Below, piece after piece: positions 7,945 to 15,994 of a stretch of 53,173 nucleotides of DNA; position 1 is the first letter of the stretch; every line of letters begins with the position of its first letter. The stretch comes from Fidelibacterota bacterium UBA7301. GTDB lineage: Bacteria; Fidelibacterota; Marinisomatia; Marinisomatales; TCS55. A program made the translations under genes and the position numbers. The notes under the pieces were generated by a model. That model was not told the DNA's origin and ran no database searches. It saw nothing but the letters and a program-made list of their open reading frames with translations. Location of the stretch: positions 1 through 53,173 of the forward strand of contig DKQT01000008.1 in NCBI GenBank assembly GCA_002471845.1, read 5' to 3'.

Positions 7945-8363
7945 GTGCGTGTTTCGACTGCTTCAGTTTTTTTCCATGTAATTGCAAAATAGATTATGAG
8001 TAAAGCCGTGCTTATTTCGACAATGCTGAAAAATATATAATGAAGGGTTCCGCCCATGTATAACGTATAACTTTGAATTGAACCGGATATGAGCGCAGCA
8101 ATGATATTTAAGTATTTATTGAACTTAAACACCAAGAATCTTGAAAGGACTATCATTATCATGGGGATTTGCATGATAAACGCGAATGATAGAAGAAACT
8201 CTTCTGTTATTTGCATTTCTCCGGCCTGACCAGATAAGAAAGCCTGTAGTGATTTTGCGTGATGAAGTGAAAAAACGTCGCAATAAATATAGTTTACAGT
8301 AAGAAATATCCATAACATTGATAGCAGTTGCTTTCTATCTCCGTTCCATTCAAAAACTTTCAT
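7938..8363 (-). CDS. DUF6326-like four-helix membrane protein, cassette gene
   Basis: A 141-residue protein with four predicted membrane helices (around LLSMLWIFLTVNYIYC, FLLSFAFIMQIPMIMIVL, YLNIIAALISGSIQSYTL and IFFSIVEISTALLIIYFAI) and a polar C-terminus TWKKTEAVETRTA. The layout and the NYIYCDVFSLH motif fit the DUF6326 family, whose function is unknown. The gene lies between a complete attC-like site upstream (8414-8496) and a half attC downstream whose core overlaps the TAA stop, and it reads toward the latter, exactly as an integron cassette gene would. It is thus probably acquired by transfer. The start at 8363 follows an AAGAGGAAC ribosome site. Confidence 0.8.
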   Translation of the reverse strand: MKVFEWNGDRKQLLSMLWIFLTVNYIYCDVFSLHHAKSLQAFLSGQAGEMQITEEFLLSFAFIMQIPMIMIVLSRFLVFKFNKYLNIIAALISGSIQSYTLYMGGTLHYIFFSIVEISTALLIIYFAITWKKTEAVETRTA

Positions 8364-8413
8364 ATGTTCCTCTTTTAATCTCGTTTTGTGAACTTAGGCT
8401 TCAAAAAGTGAAG

Positions 8414-8496
8414 CACATAACGCTGCAATAAAAGGCGCGCGTTAACGAGTCCAGCCCATGTTTTTTGTGGGCGATTTTTAATCGCCTTATTATGTG
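8414..8496 (-). mobile_element. attC-like imperfect palindrome
   Basis: An 83-base imperfect inverted repeat. On the minus strand it starts CACATAATAAGGCGATTAA and ends TTGCAGCGTTATGTG; CACATAA pairs with TTATGTG, AATAAGGCG with CGCCTTTTATT, and TTAA with TTAA, with extra unpaired bases on one side. Terminal ATAA(T/C)/GTTAT cores, unpaired bases and length of 60-140 bases are the hallmarks of integron attC sites. It sits just upstream of the DUF6326 gene, as the attC of the preceding cassette should. No integrase gene is in the window. Confidence 0.6.
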
Positions 8497-8528
8497 AAAG
8501 ACGCACTTCCACCTTTGGTTGCCGTGTT

Positions 8529-8710
8529 TTACTCGGAAGCTGAGTTTATAACAACTATTTTTTTACCTGCATGATTAGCATGCAAGTCATCGACGAACTT
8601 CTTGTTCCAATAAGCTGGACAAGGTCTTCATTGACTAACTTTTCAAAATCGGCAATTGTATATTTTCTTTTAGTTACATATATACTATTCCCCTGAATAA
8701 TTAAATACAT
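8529..8710 (-). pseudogene. Small, probably frameshifted ORF upstream of the attC-like site
   Basis: An ATG at 8710 opens a 51-codon frame (MYLIIQGNSIYVTKRKYTIA, DFEKLVNEDLVQL...) that stops at 8555. After VQL the sequence makes better protein in another frame: YWNKKFVDDLHANHAGKK, then IVVINSASE and a stop at 8529. A one-base change near 8605 would join them into a protein of about 60 residues ending just before the attC-like element. I read this as a decayed cassette gene. No family is recognised, and the frameshift is an inference from sequence texture. Confidence 0.3.
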
Positions 8711-8717
8711 TTTTAAA

Positions 8718-8873
8718 TTAAGTTAGTCTTCTATCTAATTCAGATCTCCTTTCTTTGGATTTACGCCGCTCTGCCCCGGACCTCCGGTCTTTATTTACCG
8801 ATTTATTTTCATTCCTTCTTTCACCACCGTTTCGGCGTTCTTCTTTTCTTCTGTCTGATCCACGGTTACTCAT
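8718..8873 (-). CDS. Small Arg/Glu-rich protein, 51 residues
   Basis: ATG at 8873, five bases after a GAGG ribosome site, TAA at 8718. The peptide is MSNRGSDRRKEERRNGGERR followed by NENKSVNKDRRSGAERRKSK and ERRSELDRRLT: DRR/ERR units recur seven times, and DRRSGAERR resembles the linker motif seen near PilZ or receiver domains. About a third of residues are Arg or Lys. It is too short and simple for a functional call; nucleic-acid or phosphate binding is a guess. It lies at the upstream end of the cassette-like island and downstream of no obvious promoter. Confidence 0.45.
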   Translation of the reverse strand: MSNRGSDRRKEERRNGGERRNENKSVNKDRRSGAERRKSKERRSELDRRLT

Positions 8874-8938
8874 TAGTGCCTCAAAATAAAAGGGTTAAAT
8901 CTCATTGGTTATGTTTAAAAATACACCAAACTTTCCAT

Positions 8939-11800
8939 TTATTCAAAATGCAATTGAATGCCTGATTTCCCACTATTCGGATGGTAATAATAATTAAAAG
9001 TAATGGGGATAGGAAATTTAACATCAAAAAATCCTGCAGTTTCAAAAGTGATGCCGGCACCCACAGCGACCATGGGATCACTGCCATCAACAGACACTTG
9101 GTCAACAAATAAATTCCCCTGAATTCTTTTTAAATAGGATACACCAAAGGGCAGGGCCCAGTCGGGGTAAAACAAAGGTATTTTATATTTCACCTTTGCC
9201 CGCCAGGCGGATTCAAAAATCCGCCACTGATACCCGGATGGAAAAGTGACTTTAGAAGGGATAATATAATCCCCTTCGTTCGTTTCATACTGAAACAAAA
9301 TTGAGATAAAATGATGTTTCCCAAACCCCCGTCTTCCATAATGCAAACGGAGGGAAACCTGGTCTCCTTTCCATAATCCACCTAACGGCGTCTGGCCAAC
9401 ATACCCATAGACCTGCCACCCGGGGTTCCCTAAATCTCTAGGTGACTTTTCATCAGTAGAACCAATTCCCGATTCAAGGTAAAGAGGCAATATTGCGCCA
9501 TCCCTGTCATCCCGCTTTTGTTTATCCTTCACTCGAATGTTGGGGGGAATTTTTAGAAATTTGAAATGAAAAAATGTATTTGAACGGACTGTGTATTTCC
9601 CGCCCAATTTTCCATAGGCATATTGGGTGGCGATCCCTTTTTTCCTATTCTGAATCGGAAGGGTTATTCCTATATCAAAGCTGGATTCATTCCATTTTTC
9701 ATTCACTTTATATTTTATGGTATCCTTGGTATTATCCACGGCCTGAGCAAAGGGACCGGACTCAAGGCTTCGATCCCCGAATCCCAATTCGAAATCAAAA
9801 ATAGGGTATAATCCTTTGTACGTCCCGATGATCCCGGTTTTTTTCGTCTTTTCATTTTGATTAAAACTTACTTCCCCCCTTATGGAAAGGGTACCCAGAA
9901 TATTATCAGATTGGATCCCCAAGGTTGGGTTGAATTCACTATCAAAAATATAACGACTGTGAAAATTGAGTATATTTGCCCATGGCTTATAATTAGACAC
10001 ATGATAAGATTTATCGGGAATTGGTTCTTCAAAAATTGATTCAAATGCCAAATTACCATAAGGGCCTTGGATAGGATTTTCTCGTAATGCAAGAATCTCA
10101 TCCCATTGCATTGGATCGAGATCCATTACCACAACGGCGTTCCCGTGAGTGGAATAATCGTTAAATAGCAGCCGGTTATCATGGGTAACGAAGGGATTGT
10201 ATGCCCCGATTATTCTGGACGTGACTTGATATTCACGTTTATCCCTTCGGCGAATAGCCACCAGATTGTCAATTCCTGCGAGAGGTGATTCATAAATCAC
10301 AAAATCCTTATAAAAAACGGGTTTGAACACCTCCATCCAGGATTCTGTTTTTAATCGTTTAACTTGTCGGTTTTCAATATGATAAATAAAAATTGCACGT
10401 CCTTCATTTTTTTGGGAAGTAAACACAATTTCCATGCCATCTTTTGACCAAGACGGAGACATAATCACCCCTCCTCCTGGTGCTTCAATACGATCTATAA
10501 ATTCACCTGTTTCTAAATCAATGATCACCAATTCACTTTTCCTGGATTCGGAAAATGATACAGCGGTGATTTTTTCCCCATCTCTTGAAATATTTGGATT
10601 GTACAGGCGTTTTTTGGACGTGATTTTGCGTGTTATGCCCAATTCAATATCAAAAACGCGGATGTTCGCCCAGCTCTGTTTTGTCCAGCGCTTATCCGGA
10701 TCATAGGCGGTCCAGACCGCCTGGCGCCCGTTGGTATGAAAGCCAAATACACTTCCGAAAGAAGAAATTTTTGTCAATTCCCTTTCATCTCCATTTGCGA
10801 TTTTCACCAATGTTGGTACATCACCCAACCCGGTTTTCAAGGCAATGATATCTCCTTCCGGAGTCAAAGCTGGATAAAGAAAATTTGTTTTAATTTTTGT
10901 TTGCGGACTCAGGATTTCCGCCGGGCTTTCATCCACTTGGTCTAATTGTTGTGCCCAGAATTTTTTGAGGTTATGAAATGTATCCCGGTAATTTTGAATT
11001 AAGGATAATCCCGTCGTTTTTTTCATTGATCTGGATAAGGGAAAAACGGGATTAATTATAAACGGCCAACGCATGGTGCCTCTGATAATCTCCGGCCAGG
11101 CATTCTGCCCAAATTCACGTTTAACATGGCCGGTTAAAAAATAGCCTAATTCATAATGATCAGGATAATCTTCCTTATAAGATCCATAAAAAGCCTGCCT
11201 GTAATTAAACGGCTTCCCTTCCATCAAAAGTCCCCGGGATGTTCTGTTAAAAAAAGGTGAACGGCCCCGCCCAGATTGTGTAAGCATTGTCTCAATTCCC
11301 ACTGCATCACCCTCCCAATACCAGGAAGGGACCAGGAAGCCGGTGTAAAGAGATTGGGTGGCTTCTCCAAAAATTTTTCCTAGAAACCGGTTTACACCAC
11401 TATTCATAAAATTAGTCTGAACCATATGCCGGCCCTCATGTACGGCCAAGTCCCGATACCATTCCGTACTACCCATTTCTTTCAACATTAATGGTACATT
11501 ATACCATTCAGACATCCACGGTGCTTGGGCAACAAATCCATTGGGAATTGCACTTCGGTTGCTCAACAAAATTGGGATTCCCCTATGCTTTCCTTCTAAT
11601 GAGTGGTTAATTCCCCTATGAACATGCTCCATTACATTCGCTACACGGTTTCCCTCAGCAGATAATTCTAAAGGGAAAATAATTTGATAATGATCCGTTT
11701 GGATCTGTTTCCATTTTATCCCCGGAGGATCTTGCGAAAATCCAAAGGATAATAATAAAAATGTAAATGAGACAGTTGAAAATCGGAGGAAAAATCGCAT
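8939..11800 (-). CDS. Exported HExxH peptidase-like / TolB-propeller / beta-barrel fusion
   Basis: The signal peptide MRFFLRFSTVSFTFLLLSFG ending FS|QDPPG fixes the start at 11800, giving 953 residues. Domains in order: a peptidase-MA-like domain with AVHEGRHMVQTNF (HExxH at about residues 125-129) and downstream WYWEGDAVG (third-ligand Glu candidate); a TolB/WD-like propeller with repeated SxDG units (NISRDGEKITAVSFS, SWSKDGMEIVFTSQ) at about 300-560; and a C-terminal region of aromatic-ended strands finishing NSGKSGIQLHFE that looks like an outer-membrane barrel. It may be a surface-anchored metalloprotease. The combination of all three in one chain is the interesting part. Substrate unknown. 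Confidence 0.75.
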   Translation of the reverse strand: MRFFLRFSTVSFTFLLLSFGFSQDPPGIKWKQIQTDHYQIIFPLELSAEGNRVANVMEHVHRGINHSLEGKHRGIPILLSNRSAIPNGFVAQAPWMSEWYNVPLMLKEMGSTEWYRDLAVHEGRHMVQTNFMNSGVNRFLGKIFGEATQSLYTGFLVPSWYWEGDAVGIETMLTQSGRGRSPFFNRTSRGLLMEGKPFNYRQAFYGSYKEDYPDHYELGYFLTGHVKREFGQNAWPEIIRGTMRWPFIINPVFPLSRSMKKTTGLSLIQNYRDTFHNLKKFWAQQLDQVDESPAEILSPQTKIKTNFLYPALTPEGDIIALKTGLGDVPTLVKIANGDERELTKISSFGSVFGFHTNGRQAVWTAYDPDKRWTKQSWANIRVFDIELGITRKITSKKRLYNPNISRDGEKITAVSFSESRKSELVIIDLETGEFIDRIEAPGGGVIMSPSWSKDGMEIVFTSQKNEGRAIFIYHIENRQVKRLKTESWMEVFKPVFYKDFVIYESPLAGIDNLVAIRRRDKREYQVTSRIIGAYNPFVTHDNRLLFNDYSTHGNAVVVMDLDPMQWDEILALRENPIQGPYGNLAFESIFEEPIPDKSYHVSNYKPWANILNFHSRYIFDSEFNPTLGIQSDNILGTLSIRGEVSFNQNEKTKKTGIIGTYKGLYPIFDFELGFGDRSLESGPFAQAVDNTKDTIKYKVNEKWNESSFDIGITLPIQNRKKGIATQYAYGKLGGKYTVRSNTFFHFKFLKIPPNIRVKDKQKRDDRDGAILPLYLESGIGSTDEKSPRDLGNPGWQVYGYVGQTPLGGLWKGDQVSLRLHYGRRGFGKHHFISILFQYETNEGDYIIPSKVTFPSGYQWRIFESAWRAKVKYKIPLFYPDWALPFGVSYLKRIQGNLFVDQVSVDGSDPMVAVGAGITFETAGFFDVKFPIPITFNYYYHPNSGKSGIQLHFE

Positions 11801-11848
11801 GAAATTTGGCGAGTAATTTATCACATCATTAACAAGCACAATAAGAAA

Positions 11849-11882
11849 AACGCCCCGGCCCGATTTATCGGGACGGGGCGTT
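11849..11882 (-). terminator. Strong GC-rich terminator
   Basis: Two 16-base arms, AACGCCCCGGCCCGAT and ATCGGGACGGGGCGTT, pair with one mismatch around a 2-base loop. On the minus strand the stem is followed by TTTTTCTTATT, a classical T-tract. It ends transcription from the aminotransferase side before the protease gene. Confidence 0.8.
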
Positions 11883-11904
11883 AAACAACCAAAGCACATC
11901 AAGG

Positions 11905-11953
11905 GGAGGTTTCCGTGCTTAAACTCTTGAAAGAGAGTTTCCTCAAAACCTCC
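11905..11953. other. Nested hairpin, candidate structured RNA
   Basis: An outer stem GGAGGTTT/AAACCTCC encloses an inner stem AAACTC/GAGTTT with an internal loop on each side. There is no T-run on either strand, so it is not a simple terminator. It lies 22 bases upstream of the terminator at 11849-11882 and downstream of the aminotransferase gene. It could be a small RNA, an mRNA 3' structure, or a remnant of an inverted-repeat element. Confidence 0.35.
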
Positions 11954-12042
11954 ATCACTCAGAATTCAAGTTCCAAAAGGTTATTTAAGATTACTGATAA
12001 TATTATATGAGGTCAATAATAAATTTATTTTTTATTGTAAAC

Positions 12043-13359
12043 CTAGCGCGAACTCAAAAAATTCTTAAGTAATTTTCCAAAAATCCTCGGTGTTTTTTCC
12101 ACCATTTCACGAGGATCTACAAAGGCAATTCGCATCTGGGTATTGCCCTCTCTTTCATCATTGTAAAAGCCCGCCATGGGTGAAACCAAAATAGTATAAA
12201 ATTGATCGTCTATTTTTACTCTACCTTCTTTTGCGCAGAAGTGAACAAACTCAGCAGCACTAAAATTATCATCCACCAAGTTTCGAACATCCACCACGGT
12301 ATATATTGCCGCATCGGGACGGGAAGCAATAACCCCTGGGACCTCTTCTTTAATTGTTTCAACAAAATGGGTAATGACACCTCGGTAGTAATCCCGTTGT
12401 TTCTCAAACCAAATTCGGATATCGGCATGGGATTCGTGCGCCAATGCACCAAAAATATATTGACCGATTGTGTTGGCACAAAGGTTCGCCATATTCTCAA
12501 AAATGGACTTTTCAAAAAATTGTCGATTATCTGTAATCATAGCCCCGATCCTCAAACCACATGCATTCCAGACTTTGGAGGTTGATTCCAGGCTGATTCG
12601 TCTCCCGGTAATTCCCGGCACTTCAGATTCATTCAAGGTCCAAACGCTGGAAAGTGGTTTTCCATCATAATTAAGCTCTCGGTAGGCCTCATCACTCACC
12701 AGCCACAAATTATGTTCTACACATAGATTGGCTACTTTAATCAAATCTGCTCGCCGCATGTGCTGCCCGGTAGGGTTATCGAATGGAATGACTAAAATCG
12801 CTCCGGGGTTTTCCTTTTCGATGAGCGCCTCTAACTCTTCCAAATTCGGGAAGGCAAAACGGCCATCCTGACCAAGGTGGCGGGTCACATTAACAATTCG
12901 CCTGCCGGAACTTTTAGCAAAAGCCATGTAATTCGTATAAGTGGCATCGAAAACCAATAATGGTTTTTCGTTACTTCCTGACGGTCCACAGACACCAGCC
13001 AAGATTAATGCTATTCCTTGAGATGCACCTTCGGTTATTTGGCAGGAAAGTCCATCAATATCGACGCCGGAAGCGTCCAACACATTCAAAAAAGCTTGAC
13101 GTGTTTCGTCAGTTCCTCGGCTGCGCATATAAGGCACGACGCCATTTGTAAATGGACTGCTAAGATCGCCCAAACTATGCATACGATGGATCATGGCCGG
13201 ATGCATGGGAAGAGTCACATTCCCGATGGCCATATTGATAACGGTCACTTCATCATGATCAGACCGTTCGTCAAATAGATTCGCCGCCTCCCGAATAGAG
13301 GACGGTTTTAATGATTCAAAATGTGAAGAAAGTTCAGGATATTGTTTCAACGGATACAT
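12043..13359 (-). CDS. Pyridoxal-phosphate aminotransferase, class I/II
   Basis: A 438-residue fold-type I PLP enzyme. Visible motifs: ITEGASQGIALILAGVCG (phosphate-binding region), IPFDNPTGQHM (substrate/PLP Asn-Pro-x-Gly), LVSDEAYRELNYDG (Asp pairing with the pyridine nitrogen, Tyr), and SLESTSKVWNACGLRIG with the Schiff-base Lys. The C-terminal Arg of NTQMRIAFVDP would bind the substrate carboxylate. It probably transfers amino groups between an amino acid (aspartate, alanine or similar) and 2-oxoglutarate; the exact substrate cannot be read. The first 26 bases overlap the end of the truncated dehydrogenase gene upstream, so the two were an operon. Confidence 0.85.
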   Translation of the reverse strand: MYPLKQYPELSSHFESLKPSSIREAANLFDERSDHDEVTVINMAIGNVTLPMHPAMIHRMHSLGDLSSPFTNGVVPYMRSRGTDETRQAFLNVLDASGVDIDGLSCQITEGASQGIALILAGVCGPSGSNEKPLLVFDATYTNYMAFAKSSGRRIVNVTRHLGQDGRFAFPNLEELEALIEKENPGAILVIPFDNPTGQHMRRADLIKVANLCVEHNLWLVSDEAYRELNYDGKPLSSVWTLNESEVPGITGRRISLESTSKVWNACGLRIGAMITDNRQFFEKSIFENMANLCANTIGQYIFGALAHESHADIRIWFEKQRDYYRGVITHFVETIKEEVPGVIASRPDAAIYTVVDVRNLVDDNFSAAEFVHFCAKEGRVKIDDQFYTILVSPMAGFYNDEREGNTQMRIAFVDPREMVEKTPRIFGKLLKNFLSSR

Positions 13360-13687
13360 TTCCTATGATATTGCAAATGGCTTCTGTTACTTCTACACTG
13401 GAATGATCCATGCCCATATCATAGGTGCCAAATTGTTTTTCCGCGATAACGGTTGCAATGGCGGATTCCAGACGTTGCTCTTTTTCCGTTTCCCCCAGCC
13501 AATCCAGCATCATTTTTAGAGATAAAAAGGTGGCAATGGGGTTCACCTTGTGTTGCCCTGTATACTTCGGCGCCGAACCATGGGACGGTTCAAACACAGC
13601 ATATTCATCGCCAATATTAGCTGATCCTGCAAATCCAAGTCCACCTATAAGTTGTGCTGCAAGATCCAATAAATTATCCCCAAACAG
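13334..13687 (-). pseudogene. C-terminal fragment of isocitrate/isopropylmalate dehydrogenase
   Basis: Minus-strand reading gives LFGDNLLDLAAQLIGGLGFA, then GSANIGDEYAVFEPSHGSAP and KYTGQHKVNPIATFLSLKMM, the unmistakable C-terminal third of NAD(P)-dependent isocitrate or 3-isopropylmalate dehydrogenases (FGDxxSDxxAxLxGGLG...EPxHGSAPxxxG). About two thirds of the protein, including the catalytic Tyr and Lys and the substrate Arg cluster, is missing. The homology stops at 13681-13687 where a proC fragment begins in the opposite direction. An ATG at 13705 lies beyond the homology and is probably fortuitous. Broken gene or chimeric junction. Confidence 0.85.
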
Positions 13688-13875
13688 CCAAAGGTGCTGC
13701 TTCATTAATGATTGAATCGGAAAAACATCCTAAATCGGAGATAGATAAAGTGACCACCCCCCAGGGAATTACAATTGCAGGATTAAATGAAATGGAACAC
13801 CAAGGATTCAGTTCTGCCATGATCAAAGCGATTGTGACTTCGGTCAATAAGATTAAACAGATTTTGGGAAATTAG
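13681..13875 (+). pseudogene. proC: C-terminal fragment of pyrroline-5-carboxylate reductase
   Basis: The plus-strand frame reads QTAKGAASLMIESEKHPKSE, then IDKVTTPQGITIAGLNEMEH and QGFSSAMIKAIVTSVNKIKQ. This is the dimerisation domain of ProC (QTxxGAAxL...KHPxxLxxxVTTPxGxTIxGLxxLExxGF). The NAD(P)-binding N-terminal domain is absent. The fragment starts at the same 7 bases (CAAACAG) where the dehydrogenase fragment on the other strand ends. ProC would make proline from pyrroline-5-carboxylate, but this piece cannot be active. Confidence 0.8.
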
Positions 13876-13914
13876 ATAAAAATAGTAATCCAACGATTGT
13901 TGAACCTTTTTGTG

Positions 13915-13987
13915 CTCCGGAGGAGGGACTCGAACCCCCGACCTGGTGGTTAACAGCCACTCGCTCTACCAACTGAGCTACTCCGGA
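13915..13987 (-). tRNA. tRNA-Asn (anticodon GTT)
   Basis: The minus strand folds into a full cloverleaf: acceptor TCCGGAG/CTCCGGA, D arm GCTCAGTTGGTAGAGC, anticodon arm with CTGTTAA (anticodon GTT), T arm GGGGG-TTCGAGT-CCCTC, discriminator G. The CCA end is not encoded. It reads convergently with the truncated proC fragment. Confidence 0.97.
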
Positions 13988-14131
13988 AGTCGGTTTTTAT
14001 TCTGGAGTAATTACGGATGTCTTTTATGTCATTCGCTTCCCGACCACTGTCGGGACTACTCCGGAATAATGATTTGTGGCATAAAAAAAGCTGGCGAATT
14101 TATAAAAATTAGTCCGCTCTCAACAATATAA

Positions 14132-15994
14132 TTACATTTCTTTTTCTGCTTTTAATGCCAATCCTTTAACAAACTGACCGTGATCCAGATGGGTTGGATT
14201 AATATAGGCAATACCATCCTCATCATGGGGTTCGCCAAAGATGGAATGGGCCGATTTTAAACCGCCTAACCACCACCTTGAATCCTGGATATAAACAAGG
14301 TCCCCGGGATTGGCTTTCATTAATGCCATATTTTTTCTTGAAAAGCGGATAACATCCATTTCGGTATTATCTAAAACCCAATTGACGCACAAGTCCTCCC
14401 CCTTTTCCTCATTCACGGGAGACCCTTTGAATATGGCTTTCAACTTGTTAACATCAAATATGGTAAGGCCACTCAGTTTTTGATTCGGTTCGGGCTTGGT
14501 AAATAATGAAACGATCACACCCACACTGGCGCAGACTACAATATTATACAGGGCTCCGATATAGGAATATCCCCGTCCTGGGCGGAGCTCAATTCCGTGG
14601 GAAAAGGGACTCACCAGTTCCGGATAAAACTGTCCCAATATCATTAAGAAAGCACCTCCCAAAAAGGTAGCGATCACCGCCGGAGTGGTAAATCGTTTCC
14701 AGAAAATGCCAAGAAAAACACCCACAACAAGGGGCGGTGTAAAGGTGGAATGAAACCATCCGTGGGCTTCATAGATCGAATCAAATGAATTGAAGAAAGG
14801 AACAAGAGTCACCGCAATTACTTTTACGGCCACAGATGTCCAGCGGGCAAATTCCAATTGCTGTTTTTCTGTTTTCACTTTTTTAGCAAGTGGCCGATAG
14901 ATATCGTTCACGATGATGGCTGAGGAGGCGTTCACCAATGTGTCCGCCGTAGACATGAGAGCCGCACACAGGGCTGCGATAATAAATCCGAACACACCAG
15001 GGGATGATACAATATTGGTGACCGCCACAAATACATCATTAGCAGCGAGACCTTCAGGCAATGCTCCAGGTACCGCGTTAAAAATAGCCCGGCCGATCCA
15101 TCCGGCGTTGGAAACAACAATGGCTGAGATTGGCAATACCAAGAGTACATTAAAGGCGGCAGCTTTCCGCCCCTCATTCACGCTTTTGGCCGCCATAAAA
15201 CGCATAATGAGTCCTTGATTCAGGAATAAAAATCCCACAGAACCGGCAACACCATCCTGCCAAAATATTCCGACAAAATTAAAATCAGGTGGATGATTAA
15301 AATGCGCCAAAGGCAGCTTTTCCTCCGGGGACAAATTCATCCAAAATGCTTTCAGCCCTGATAATGCTGTATGATCTCCCAAATACTGAATCCCTAAAAA
15401 GAACAGGAGAAGTCCAGCAAATATGAGGATGAATCCCTGGAATAAATCGGTGAAAATGACCGAGGTCTGTCCGCCGAAATGCATATAGATAGTTGTGGCG
15501 ATGGCGATAAGGATCACCGTGAGCATAAGCGGGATATTGTAGATCCTGTACAAGGCTGTGGCCAGTGTTAAAAACTGAATGGCAACGTAACCGATCATAT
15601 AAAGGAGGGTCATCATGGTGGCTAGGTATCGGGCCGTGCGGTTGAAGCGCCGTTCAAAATATTCCGGGATAGAGCGCACCTTGGTATAATAAATAATAGG
15701 CAGCCAACCGAACATGAACAGGGGTATGAAGAACCAATCATTCATATAGGTCATGGTAGACGAAAGTCCATACTGGTAGGCCTTCGTGGAATATTTCACA
15801 AAACTGTGGGAACCAACACCGGTGGCGACAATGGAGATGGTGATAAGCCACCAGGCAAAGCGCCGTCCTCCGAAAAAATAATCTGTTGTGTTCTTGCTAT
15901 ACTTGCCAAAATAGGCGCCGAAACCCATCACCAGTGCAAAATAAGCAAAAATGACAATTCGATCTAAGGAAGTACCGACCGCAATATCCATCAT
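14132..15994 (-). CDS. Sodium:solute symporter (SSS family)
   Basis: About 620 residues with at least 12 hydrophobic segments. The start is placed at the ATG (15994) that overlaps the stop of the small membrane gene upstream; a longer frame to 16075 would run through that gene. Family marks: DYFFGGRRFAWWLITISIVA, RSIPEYFERRFNRTARYLAT, FGGQTSVIFTDLFQGFILIF, and ALMSTADTLVNASSAIIVND (Na2-site Ser). A cytoplasmic C-terminal extension of about 90 residues (NWVLDNTEMDVIRFSRKN...) follows the last helix. Such carriers import sugars, amino acids, carboxylates or sialic acid with Na+; the substrate is not readable. Confidence 0.92.
   Translation of the reverse strand: MMDIAVGTSLDRIVIFAYFALVMGFGAYFGKYSKNTTDYFFGGRRFAWWLITISIVATGVGSHSFVKYSTKAYQYGLSSTMTYMNDWFFIPLFMFGWLPIIYYTKVRSIPEYFERRFNRTARYLATMMTLLYMIGYVAIQFLTLATALYRIYNIPLMLTVILIAIATTIYMHFGGQTSVIFTDLFQGFILIFAGLLLFFLGIQYLGDHTALSGLKAFWMNLSPEEKLPLAHFNHPPDFNFVGIFWQDGVAGSVGFLFLNQGLIMRFMAAKSVNEGRKAAAFNVLLVLPISAIVVSNAGWIGRAIFNAVPGALPEGLAANDVFVAVTNIVSSPGVFGFIIAALCAALMSTADTLVNASSAIIVNDIYRPLAKKVKTEKQQLEFARWTSVAVKVIAVTLVPFFNSFDSIYEAHGWFHSTFTPPLVVGVFLGIFWKRFTTPAVIATFLGGAFLMILGQFYPELVSPFSHGIELRPGRGYSYIGALYNIVVCASVGVIVSLFTKPEPNQKLSGLTIFDVNKLKAIFKGSPVNEEKGEDLCVNWVLDNTEMDVIRFSRKNMALMKANPGDLVYIQDSRWWLGGLKSAHSIFGEPHDEDGIAYINPTHLDHGQFVKGLALKAEKEM

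Noticed and set aside
13978..14066. An 11-base direct repeat (CTACTCCGGAA) of the tRNA-Asn 5' end, 67 bases apart, as an attachment site
   Set aside because: Integrases normally use the tRNA 3' end, no integrase is nearby and the interval holds no gene; likely chance or a small duplication. The CCCGAC/GTCGGG hairpin between them was also not given a function.
13910..14131. A 73-residue plus-strand ORF over the tRNA
   Set aside because: It is the antisense of the tRNA-Asn gene and has no protein-like composition.
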